From NCBI RefSeq assembly GCF_014174515.1, contig NZ_JACJUG010000001.1, positions 1-64,000 on the forward strand: a stretch of 64,000 nucleotides of DNA, in the 5' to 3' direction. Positions 1-10,032 of this stretch are shown here, piece after piece. The stretch is from Mitsuaria sp. WAJ17. GTDB taxonomy: Bacteria > Pseudomonadota > Gammaproteobacteria > Burkholderiales > Burkholderiaceae_C. The notes below the pieces were generated by a model that was given only the letters and a program-made list of their open reading frames with translations, had not been told where the DNA came from and did no database searches. Position 1 is the stretch's first letter; the number at the start of each line of letters is the position of its first letter. The position numbers and the translations under genes were made by a program.

Positions 1-1987
1 CCGGGCGCGCCGCACTGGCCGCCAGCGGCACCAGCACCGGCTGGCCGGGCAGCGGCACCTCGCTGGCCTTGCGCGGCGCGCCGACGGGCGCCATGGTCTT
101 GCCCTGCTGGGTCAGGGCGATGTCTTCCTCGCTGGGGTACTGGCCCAGCAGGGCGTAGTCGAAGACGCGGCGGGCGATGGGCGCAGCGGCGCTCGAGCCC
201 CATCCCGCGTTCTCCACGATGACGGCCAGGGCGATGGTGGGCTTGTCCACCGGTGCAAAGGCGACGTAGAGCGAATGGTCGCGCTTGTGCTCGTCGGCCT
301 TGATGCTGCTGTACTTCTCGCCGGCCTTCAGGCCCACGGCCTGCGCGGTGCCTGTCTTGCCACCGCTCTGGTAGGGCGCCCCCATGAAGACCTGGCGCGA
401 GGTGCCCTCCAGCGTCACGCCATTCATGGCATTGCGGATCACGTCCACCTGCTCCGGCTTGAGTGGGATCGGATCCAGGGCCTCGCTGGCGATGAGCCGG
501 CCCTGGTGCTGGACCACATCCTCGATCTCGCGCACCAGGCGGGGCTTGAAGCGCTGGCCACCGGTGGAGAGCGTGGCGTAGGCCGTGGCCATCTGCAGCA
601 TGGTGAAGTTGTTGTAGCCCTGGCCGATCCCCAGGGAGATGGTCTCGCCGGCGTACCACTTCTGCTGCTCGGCCTTGCGGAACTTCTTGCGCTTCCACTC
701 CTGGGAAGGCAGGTCGCCCGTCACCTCGCCAGCCAAGTCGATGCCGGTCTTGCGGCCCAGGCCGAAGGGCTCCAGTTGGTCATGGATCAGGTCCACGCCC
801 ATCTCGTTGGCCAGGCTGTAGAAGTACACATTGGAGGAGCTGACGATGGCCAGGCGCATGTCCTTGGGTCCGGGCCGGTCGGTCTCGGGACTGCCGAAGG
901 TGCGGCCGCCGAAGCTGTAGGTCAGGTTGTCCATGATGACGGTGCTTGCGGCGCGCTTGCCGCTGTTAAGCGCGGCCATGGCCATCAGGGGCTTGAAGGT
1001 GGAGCCCGGCGGGTAGGTGCCGCGCAGGGCGCGGTTGAGCAGGGGCTTGTCGATGTCCTCGTTGAGCACGGTCCAGCTGTCGGCGTCGATGCCATCGACG
1101 AAGAGGTTGGGGTCGAAGGTGGGCTTGGACACGAAGGCCAGCACCTCGCCATTGCGCGGGTCGATGGCCACCAGCGCGCCGCGGCGGTCCTTGAACAATT
1201 CCTCGACCAAGGCCTGCAGGCGGATGTCGATGGAGAGCTTGAGCGTGTTGCCCGGCGTGGGCGGCTGATGGCGCAGGCGGCGCACGGCGCGGCCTGCGGC
1301 GCTGGTCTCCATCTGCTCGAAGCCGGTCTGGCCGTGCAGCTCGCGCTCGTAGAACTGCTCCAGGCCCAGCTTGCCGATGTACTCGGTGCCGCGATAGTTG
1401 GCGATGTCCTCGTCGGCCCACTCCTCCATGGCCTTTTTCTCGGCCTGGTTGATGCGGCCGATGTAGCCGATCAGGTGGCTGCCCACCTCGCCCAGCGGAT
1501 AGCTGCGGAAGAGCCGGGCCTTGATGTCCACGCCGGGGAAGCGGAAGCGCTGGGCAGCGAAGCGCGCCACCTCGGCGTCCGTCAGCTTGGTGCGGATGGG
1601 CAAGGATTCGAAGTTCTTGCTCTCCTCCATCAGGCGCTTGAAGCGCTTGCGGTCGCGGCCCTGGATCTCCACCACTTCGGCCAGCTCGCTGATGGTGGCC
1701 TCAAGGTCCACCACCTTGGACGGCGTGATCTCCAGGGTGTAGGCAGAGTAGTTGCTGGCCAGCACCACGCCGTTGCGGTCCACGATCAGGCCGCGGTTGG
1801 GCACAATGGGCACCACGGTCACGCGGTTGGACTCGGCACGCTCCAGCAGGGTCTCGTGCTGCATCACCTGCAGGTAGACCAGGCGCGCGGCCAGCAGACC
1901 GAAGCAGAACAGCACGAAGCCAGCGGCCGCCAGCACCCGCACGCGGAAGCGCGACTGCTCCTGGTGGATGTTGTGCAGCTGGGTCAT
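1..1987 (-). CDS. mrdA: Penicillin-binding protein 2, partial (3' end outside window)
   Basis: PBP2 is the inner-membrane transpeptidase that crosslinks side-wall peptidoglycan with RodA and the MreBCD scaffold, acting in the periplasm. The first 662 residues are visible. They comprise a short cytoplasmic tail, one membrane segment near residues 17-38, a pedestal region and the transpeptidase domain. The nucleophile is Ser329 in an STFK motif. An SSN motif lies near residue 383 and KTGT begins at Lys544, so all three catalytic motifs are intact. The visible part already exceeds E. coli PBP2 (633 aa) because of a proline-rich C-terminal tail. The ATG at 1987 lies 19 bases after the mreD stop, placing it last among the visible genes of the mreBCD operon. 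rodA would be expected next, outside the window. No strong Shine-Dalgarno is seen. Confidence 0.95.
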   Translation of the reverse strand, partial: MTQLHNIHQEQSRFRVRVLAAAGFVLFCFGLLAARLVYLQVMQHETLLERAESNRVTVVPIVPNRGLIVDRNGVVLASNYSAYTLEITPSKVVDLEATISELAEVVEIQGRDRKRFKRLMEESKNFESLPIRTKLTDAEVARFAAQRFRFPGVDIKARLFRSYPLGEVGSHLIGYIGRINQAEKKAMEEWADEDIANYRGTEYIGKLGLEQFYERELHGQTGFEQMETSAAGRAVRRLRHQPPTPGNTLKLSIDIRLQALVEELFKDRRGALVAIDPRNGEVLAFVSKPTFDPNLFVDGIDADSWTVLNEDIDKPLLNRALRGTYPPGSTFKPLMAMAALNSGKRAASTVIMDNLTYSFGGRTFGSPETDRPGPKDMRLAIVSSSNVYFYSLANEMGVDLIHDQLEPFGLGRKTGIDLAGEVTGDLPSQEWKRKKFRKAEQQKWYAGETISLGIGQGYNNFTMLQMATAYATLSTGGQRFKPRLVREIEDVVQHQGRLIASEALDPIPLKPEQVDVIRNAMNGVTLEGTSRQVFMGAPYQSGGKTGTAQAVGLKAGEKYSSIKADEHKRDHSLYVAFAPVDKPTIALAVIVENAGWGSSAAAPIARRVFDYALLGQYPSEEDIALTQQGKTMAPVGAPRKASEVPLPGQPVLVPLAASAARP

Positions 1988-2006
1988 GGACGCCGGAAGA
2001 CCCGCC

Positions 2007-2528
2007 TCACAGCGGACGATGCTCGTCGCGGTCGGGCGGACGGCGCTGCGGCGCCAGCAGGATCCAGCTGGCCAGGGGCCACAGCAGGGCCTCGATGAAG
2101 GGGGCCAGCAGCAGGGGCCAGCCCGGCCACATGCCACCCACGGCCAGGCGCACCACCAGCGACACCGCATGGGCCAGCGCGAACAGCGGCAGCACATGCA
2201 AGGCCTGACCCCAGCGCGTGAACCAGGGCAGGCGGCGGTGCAGGGCCACGGCGCCGAAGCTCAGGCCGCTGTAGGCCAGAGCATGCTGGCCCAGCAAGGC
2301 GCCATGATGCACATCGACCAGCAGGCCGAATAGGAAGGCCCAGCCCACGTTGACGCGGCGCGGCTGGTGCACGTTCCAGAACACCAGCACGATGGCGAGG
2401 AAGTCCGGCATGGCCGGCTGGCGGCCCAGGGGCACCATGTCCAGCATCAGCGCCAGCAGCAGGCTGAAGGCGATGAAAAGGGGGTTGGCCGGCAGCAGCA
2501 GTTGGCTGGCGGCGCGCGGCATGATCAT
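2007..2528 (-). CDS. mreD: Rod shape-determining protein MreD
   Basis: MreD is a small integral inner-membrane component of the elongasome, needed with MreB and MreC for rod shape. The 173-residue product has the family's usual size (about 160-175). It is almost entirely hydrophobic, with five or six predicted membrane segments and a characteristic N-terminal stretch (LLLPANPLFIAFSLLLALML). The ATG at 2528 overlaps the mreC stop as ATGA, indicating translational coupling. mrdA follows after 19 bases. Identification rests mainly on position and hydropathy, since MreD sequences diverge strongly, but the mreB-mreC-mreD-mrdA order makes the call secure. Confidence 0.93.
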   Translation of the reverse strand: MIMPRAASQLLLPANPLFIAFSLLLALMLDMVPLGRQPAMPDFLAIVLVFWNVHQPRRVNVGWAFLFGLLVDVHHGALLGQHALAYSGLSFGAVALHRRLPWFTRWGQALHVLPLFALAHAVSLVVRLAVGGMWPGWPLLLAPFIEALLWPLASWILLAPQRRPPDRDEHRPL

Positions 2529-3565
2529 CGCGTTGCCCCTCCCTTGCTGTCCTTGCCTGCTTCCTTGTTCGAATCCTTGTTCGACTCCTTTGCCGCGTCC
2601 CTCGCAGCCTTCAGCTCGGCGGCCCGCTGCTTGGCTTCGGCCTTGGCCTGGGCCTTGCGCTCGGCCAGGGCCTGGGCTTCCTTGGCGGCGGCCTCCGCGG
2701 CTTCGTGCCGCGCAGCCTCATGCACGGCCAGCGGGGCCAGCACCAGCACATGGCGCACGCTGTCCACGGGCACGGTGGCCTGCAGGCTCACGCGGGCGAA
2801 GCTGGTGTCGCCCCGGCGTTCCACCTGGGCTACCTTGGCCACGGGCAGGCCCGGGGGATAAATGCCGTCCAGGCCCGAGGTGGAGAGCACATCGCCCGCC
2901 TGGATATCGGCATTGGCCGCGGTGAAGCGCAGCTCCAGGCCGCGTTCGCCGCCGAAGGCCACGCCGCGCTGCTGGGTGCGGGTGTTGAGCACGGGGATGG
3001 CGGCATCCTTGTCGGTGATGAGGGTCACTTCAGACGAGAAGGTGTAGACCCGCGTCACCTGGCCCAGCACGCCGGCCTCGGTGATCACCGGCGAGCTCAG
3101 GTGCACGCCGTGCTGGCTGCCACGGTCGATGCTGACGCGGCGGGAGTAGGGATCCGGCGCCTCATAGAGCACCTCGGCCGCAACCGCGCGCACGGACTGC
3201 GCCTGCTGCATCTTGAGCAGCTCGCGCAGGCGCTGATTCTCGGCCTGCAGCTGCTGGGCGCGGGACAGTCGCTCGGCTTGCGCCACCAGCTGGCGCCGGG
3301 CCAGGTCTTCGGCGGCCATGGCCTTTTCCATGCCGCGCAGGTAGTCGCCCAGCTTCTCCCATGCATCGACGGGCGACAGCAGCAGGCGCTGCACCGGATT
3401 GAGCACCAGCGCCACGGCCGTCCGCGCCGGCTGGGCCAGCTTGAAGCGGGCATCCAGCACCATTAGAAAGACGGCAAAGGCCGCGCACAGCAGCAGCCGC
3501 GTCAAGGCCGAGGGGCCTTGGCGGAACAGCGGCGGCGCATTGCGCTCCAGGGTGCCGAAGGGCAT
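2525..3565 (-). CDS. mreC: Rod shape-determining protein MreC
   Basis: MreC is a bitopic periplasmic scaffold that links MreB to PBP2. The 346-residue protein has one membrane segment at about residues 23-42 and a coiled coil at about residues 70-115 (Q/L/E-rich). The two beta-barrel subdomains typical of MreC follow (YSRRVSIDRGS, VITEAGVLGQV, then LSTSGLDGIYPPGLPVAKV). The last 70 or so residues form a highly charged tail rich in Ala, Lys and Glu that ends in repeated K-E/D-S-N motifs. That tail is longer than in E. coli MreC and is probably disordered or helical in the periplasm. The stop overlaps the mreD start. A 157-base gap containing a palindromic repeat separates it from mreB. Confidence 0.95.
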   Translation of the reverse strand: MPFGTLERNAPPLFRQGPSALTRLLLCAAFAVFLMVLDARFKLAQPARTAVALVLNPVQRLLLSPVDAWEKLGDYLRGMEKAMAAEDLARRQLVAQAERLSRAQQLQAENQRLRELLKMQQAQSVRAVAAEVLYEAPDPYSRRVSIDRGSQHGVHLSSPVITEAGVLGQVTRVYTFSSEVTLITDKDAAIPVLNTRTQQRGVAFGGERGLELRFTAANADIQAGDVLSTSGLDGIYPPGLPVAKVAQVERRGDTSFARVSLQATVPVDSVRHVLVLAPLAVHEAARHEAAEAAAKEAQALAERKAQAKAEAKQRAAELKAARDAAKESNKDSNKEAGKDSKGGATR

Positions 3566-3620
3566 GACTTGCAGTCTGGCGGGTGATCAGTCCATCAACG
3601 TCTCGGGCCGTAGCGAACGG

Positions 3621-3707
3621 CGCTTGGGCTAGGCGCACAGCGCGCAGGAACCGGAACGTAGGGGAGGTACGTGAGGTTTCCGAGCACTGCGCAACGACGC
3701 CCAAGCG
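3621..3707. repeat. Imperfect long palindrome between mreB and mreC (REP-like)
   Basis: The outer arms CGCTTGGGC (3621-3629) and GCCCAAGCG (3699-3707) pair perfectly over 9 bp. Further in, GGAACC pairs with GGTTTCC with one bulge, and ACGTA (3656-3660) pairs with TACGT (3668-3672), so the whole 87-base element can fold on itself. It fills most of the 157-base mreB-mreC gap. From memory, closely similar extragenic sequences are scattered in Burkholderiales genomes, but no second copy was found in this window. It could damp transcription from mreB into mreC or protect the upstream message end. Confidence 0.6.
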
Positions 3708-3722
3708 TCGCGCAGTAGGCCG

Positions 3723-5135
<1,413 letters not shown>

Positions 5136-5431
5136 ATGGCCCTGACCCAGGATGACGTGAGCCGCATCGCCAACCTCGCCCGCCTCGAACTTTCCGAAGC
5201 GGAGCAAGGCGCCTTGCTCGGCCAGCTCAATGGCTTTTTCTCCATCGTCGAGCAGATGAGCGCGGTGGACACCAGCGGTGTCGAACCGCTCTACACGCCG
5301 CTCTCCGCCGTGCAGGACGTGCAGCTGCGCCTGCGCGAAGACGCCGTCACCGAGAGCAACCAGCGCGAGCTCAACCAGCGCAGCGCCCCCGCCGTCGAGG
5401 ACGGCTTGTTCCTGGTTCCCAAGGTCATCGA

Positions 5432-5435
<4 letters not shown>
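5136..5435 (+). CDS. gatC: Asp-tRNA(Asn)/Glu-tRNA(Gln) amidotransferase subunit C
   Basis: GatC is the small subunit that stabilises the GatA-GatB interface in GatCAB, which converts misacylated Asp-tRNA(Asn) or Glu-tRNA(Gln) to the correct amide. The 99-residue product matches the family (about 95-100 aa). It has the conserved N-terminal signature of an [18 protein letters not shown] helix followed by the [21 protein letters not shown] segment. An upstream in-frame ATG at 5040 would add 32 residues unlike any GatC, so 5136 is chosen. The stop overlaps the gatA start (ATGA). Confidence 0.96.
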
Positions 5436-6919
<1,484 letters not shown>

Positions 6920-6921
6920 GC

Positions 6922-8379
6922 ATGAACAAGCCCAACAGCAAGCTGGTGCGCGGCTACGAGGTAGTGATCGGCCTGGAGAACCATGTCCAGCTGTCCACTC
7001 TGTCCAAGATCTTCAGCGGCTCCTCGACCGCCTTCGGCGCCGCGCCCAACACCCAGGCCTCGCCCGTGGACCTGGCCCTGCCCGGCACCCTGCCGGTCCT
7101 GAACCGCGCCGCGGTGGACCGCGCCATCCGCTTCGGGCTGGCCGTGGGCGCCAAGGTGGCGCCGCTGTCCATTTTCGCCCGCAAGAACTACTTCTACCCC
7201 GACCTGCCCAAGGGCTACCAGATCTCCCAGTTCGAGATCCCGGTGGTGCAGGGCGGCACGGTGGAGTTCTTCGTCGGCGACGAGAAGAAGACCGTCAAGC
7301 TGACCCGCGCCCACCTGGAGGAAGACGCGGGCAAGAGCCTGCACGAGGACTACCACGGTCAGTCGGGCATCGACCTGAACCGTGCCGGCACGCCGCTGCT
7401 GGAGATCGTCTCCGAGCCCGACATGCGCTCCGCCGCCGAGGCCTGCGAGTACGCCAAGACCCTGCACGCCCTGGTGATGTGGCTGGGCATCTGCGACGGC
7501 AACATGCAGGAAGGCAGCTTCCGCTGCGACGTCAACGTCTCGGTGCGCAAGCCCGGCGAGCCCTATGGCACGCGCCGCGAGATCAAGAACCTCAACAGCT
7601 TCCGCTTCCTCGTCGATGCCGTGAACTACGAGGTCAATTGGCAGATCGACCAGATCGAGGACGGCCTCAGCATCCAGCAGGCCACGGTGCTCTACAACCC
7701 GGACACCGGCGAAACCCGCGCCATGCGCTCCAAGGAAGACTCGGCCGACTACCGCTACTTCCCGGATCCTGACCTGCCGCCCCTGGTGATCGCGCCGCAG
7801 TGGGTGGAGCAGGTACGCGGCGAGATGCCCGAGTTGCCTGGCGTGATGGCCAAGCGCTTCATCGAGGCAGACGGCCTGCCCGAGTACGACGCCACCATGA
7901 TGACCCAGAGCCTGGCCACCGCCCGCTACTACGAGGCCGCCAAGGCCGCGGGCGCGGCACCCAAGCTGGTGGCCAACTGGGTGATGGGCGAGATCAGCAA
8001 GCGCCTCAACAGCGAAGGCATCGAGATCGATGCCGCGCCGGTGAAGCCTGCCCTGCTGGCCACGCTCATCGGCCGCATCAGCGATGGCACCATCTCCAAC
8101 AACTCCGCCAAGCAGGTCTTCGACGCCCTGTGGGCCGGCGAGGGCGCCGATGTGGATGCCATCATCGCCGCCAAAGACCTGAAGCAGTCCAACGACACCG
8201 GCGAGATCGAGCGCATCCTCGACGAGGTCCTGGCCGCCAACCAGAAGTCGGTGGACGAATTCCGGGCCGGCAAGGACAAGGCCTTCAACGCCCTCGTAGG
8301 TCAAGCCATGAAGGCCACCAAGGGCAAGGCCAACCCGGCCCTGGTCAACGAGCTGCTGAAGAAGAAGCTGGGCGGCTGA
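6922..8379 (+). CDS. gatB: Asp/Glu-tRNA amidotransferase subunit B
   Basis: GatB is the kinase/tRNA-binding subunit that phosphorylates the misacylated aminoacyl group and transfers ammonia to it. The 485-residue product is typical. It contains [15 protein letters not shown] at the N-terminus, the catalytic cradle ([19 protein letters not shown]), the [15 protein letters not shown] zinc/active-site segment and the C-terminal YqeY-like tail domain that grips the tRNA elbow. ATG 6922 is preferred. A TTG at 6916 is in frame and overlaps the gatA stop, and would add only two residues. The operon ends at a strong terminator 21 bases downstream. Confidence 0.97.
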   Translation: MNKPNSKLVRGYEVVIGLENHVQLSTLSKIFSGSSTAFGAAPNTQASPVDLALPGTLPVLNRAAVDRAIRFGLAVGAKVAPLSIFARKNYFYPDLPKGYQISQFEIPVVQGGTVEFFVGDEKKTVKLTRAHLEEDAGKSLHEDYHGQSGIDLNRAGTPLLEIVSEPDMRSAAEACEYAKTLHALVMWLGICDGNMQEGSFRCDVNVSVRKPGEPYGTRREIKNLNSFRFLVDAVNYEVNWQIDQIEDGLSIQQATVLYNPDTGETRAMRSKEDSADYRYFPDPDLPPLVIAPQWVEQVRGEMPELPGVMAKRFIEADGLPEYDATMMTQSLATARYYEAAKAAGAAPKLVANWVMGEISKRLNSEGIEIDAAPVKPALLATLIGRISDGTISNNSAKQVFDALWAGEGADVDAIIAAKDLKQSNDTGEIERILDEVLAANQKSVDEFRAGKDKAFNALVGQAMKATKGKANPALVNELLKKKLGG

Positions 8380-8400
8380 GGCCCGGCCTCGCGCCATGAA

Positions 8401-8436
8401 GACAAAGGCCGCTGGATACAGCGGCCTTTGTCTTTG
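8401..8436 (+). terminator. Rho-independent terminator after gatB
   Basis: Perfect 13-bp stem: GACAAAGGCCGCT (8401-8413) pairs with AGCGGCCTTTGTC (8420-8432) around a 6-base loop, followed by a short T run. It lies 21 bases past the gatB stop and 35 bases from the convergent DUF4124 gene, so it may serve both strands. Confidence 0.85.
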
Positions 8437-8470
8437 CGGGCCCTGGCACGGGCCCCGGGGCGCGCCCCCC

Positions 8471-9214
8471 TCAGCGGCTACTGGCCGAGGCAGGCTGCGA
8501 GGAGGCGCTCCCCGCCTGGGAAGCCGTGCCTGAAGCGGGGCCGTCGAGGCTGCCGGGCGGGGCGCCCGCCCACAGCCTCTTCAGTCGTTGCAGTTCGAGG
8601 TCGAAGACTTTGTTGACCCGCACCACCTCGGCCTTCTGGTTCTCGACCAGCACGCGCTGCGCCTCCGCCGAGACCTCATTGGCGTCCAGCTGCTGCTTGA
8701 GCTTGCCCGGCATGGGCTTGCCCTTGTAGAACTCGGCCTCGTCCAGCAGGGGCTTGCGTTCGGCGGCCAGCTCCTTGATGCGGCGCTCCGAGGCCTGCAT
8801 GGCCTTGCTGACATCGTCCAGCGCCGACTCCCGGGCCTCGCGGTGGGCGGACTCGTTGCGGTAGCGGATCATCAGGTTGCGATCGCGGCGGATCGCGTCT
8901 AGCTGTGCCGCCCGCTCCGCCGCCAGCTTGCGCTCCCGTTGCTCCAGCGCCGCCTTCTCCTCCATCGACATCGACGGTGGCAGCAGCGACTTCACCGAGC
9001 CATCCGGGTTGTGCAGCTTCTGCTCCCGGGTGATGCATTCGGGGATGGGGCGGTCCGAGGTCAGCTTGCGGCCATCCGGCGCCACGCAGCTGTAGATGGG
9101 CTTGCTCTGGGCCAGGGCAAGACCTGTCCCCAGCAGACCCAGCAGCAGGGCAGCCAGCGGCAGTGACGGGCGCAAGGACTGACGCAAGGACATGGGGCGG
9201 CGCGGAAGTGGCAT
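8471..9214 (-). CDS. DUF4124 domain-containing secreted coiled-coil protein
   Basis: Function unknown. The 247-residue product has a signal peptide (charged n-region, then LPLAALLLGLLGTGLALAQS, cleavage after ALA). It continues with a DUF4124-like domain (IYSCVAPDGRKLTSDRPIPEC, with two Cys), a long charged helix/coiled coil at about residues 80-205 rich in Glu, Arg and Ala, and a low-complexity Ser/Ala/Gly tail. The ATG at 9214 shares its A with the pyrE stop (TGATG), and GGAG lies a few bases upstream, so this start is preferred over the internal ATG at 9193. Co-transcription with pyrE is likely. DUF4124 proteins of this type are common in Burkholderiales envelopes. Confidence 0.75.
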   Translation of the reverse strand: MPLPRRPMSLRQSLRPSLPLAALLLGLLGTGLALAQSKPIYSCVAPDGRKLTSDRPIPECITREQKLHNPDGSVKSLLPPSMSMEEKAALEQRERKLAAERAAQLDAIRRDRNLMIRYRNESAHREARESALDDVSKAMQASERRIKELAAERKPLLDEAEFYKGKPMPGKLKQQLDANEVSAEAQRVLVENQKAEVVRVNKVFDLELQRLKRLWAGAPPGSLDGPASGTASQAGSASSQPASASSR

Positions 9215-9885
9215 CAGACTCCGTAGCGATCTCGATAAGCCTGGACAGCCGCCGCATGGGCGGCGATGTCCGCCGAGCTGTTGTGGTGCAGATACTGCAG
9301 CAAGTCGGACAAGCCGGCAATGGCACTCACGGGCAATTGCAGCTGGCGGTTGACATACTGCACTGCCGACCAGGGTTGCTCGACCCCGTTTTCGGCCGCC
9401 TTCTCCTGGCGATCCAGGGCGATCGAGACGCCGCAGGGCGTCGCGCCGGCGGCCTGAATCATGGCGATGGACTCGCGCACCGAGGTGCCCGCGGAGATCA
9501 CGTCGTCGATGATCAGCACGCGGCCCTGGACCGGCGCACCGACGAGGGTACCGCCCTCGCCATGGTTCTTCGCTTCCTTGCGGTTGTAGGCGAAGGGCTT
9601 GTTGTGGCCCAGGCGGGCCAGTTCCACCGAGACAGCTGCGGCCAGGGTGATGCCCTTGTAGGCCGGGCCGAAGATCATGTCGAACTCGATGCCCGAGGCC
9701 AGCAGGGTCTTGGCGTAGAACTCGGCCAGGCGGCCCAGCTTGGCGCCGTCGTTGAAGAGCCCGGCGTTGAAGAAGTAGGGGCTCAGGCGGCCCGCCTTGG
9801 TCTTGAACTCGCCGAAGCGCAGCACACCCGCCTCCACGGCAAAGGCAACGAATTCCTGGGCAAGGGGCGTGGAGGTAGTGGTCAT
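9214..9885 (-). CDS. pyrE: Orotate phosphoribosyltransferase
   Basis: PyrE converts orotate and PRPP to orotidine 5'-phosphate in pyrimidine synthesis (cytoplasm). At 223 residues it matches the E. coli enzyme (213). The PRPP-binding motif is clear (GRVLIIDDVISAGTSVRES), preceded by the YKGITLAAAVSVEL and AYNRKEAKNHGEGG loop residues that complete the active site. An open frame extends upstream to 9939, but MTTTSTPLAQEFVAFA at 9885 is the natural N-terminus. It overlaps the downstream DUF4124 gene by one base. Confidence 0.96.
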   Translation of the reverse strand: MTTTSTPLAQEFVAFAVEAGVLRFGEFKTKAGRLSPYFFNAGLFNDGAKLGRLAEFYAKTLLASGIEFDMIFGPAYKGITLAAAVSVELARLGHNKPFAYNRKEAKNHGEGGTLVGAPVQGRVLIIDDVISAGTSVRESIAMIQAAGATPCGVSIALDRQEKAAENGVEQPWSAVQYVNRQLQLPVSAIAGLSDLLQYLHHNSSADIAAHAAAVQAYRDRYGV

Positions 9886-9934
9886 GGGCGGGTAATGCGG
9901 GTCTCGGGGTGGCCCGCATTGTATTGAGCCGGCG

Positions 9935-9988
9935 CACAAAGGCCCGCCACCCCGCCCCGAGAAACAAGGGGGGTGGCGGGCCTCTGTG
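9935..9988. terminator. Strong hairpin downstream of the TonB receptor gene
   Basis: GGCCCGCCACCCC (9941-9953) pairs perfectly with GGGGTGGCGGGCC (9970-9982). The stem extends outward with one mismatch to 9935-9988. On the minus strand it lies 45 bases after the receptor stop and is followed by TTTG, which fits a terminator separating the receptor gene from pyrE. Confidence 0.7.
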
Positions 9989-10032
9989 CAGGCACCAGAC
10001 CGCGATCTGGCGCGCCGGGCATCAGAGCAGGC

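Noticed and set aside
275..2098. Long plus-strand open frame (607 codons) opposite mrdA
   Set aside because: It is the antisense shadow of the PBP2 gene in GC-rich DNA. The translation is Ala/Gly/His/Leu-rich with no recognisable domain, whereas the minus strand has all PBP2 motifs.
9940..9967. Very long minus-strand frame 8471-9967 as one protein
   Set aside because: It runs through pyrE in the wrong frame. The real genes are pyrE and the DUF4124 protein, joined by a TGATG overlap.
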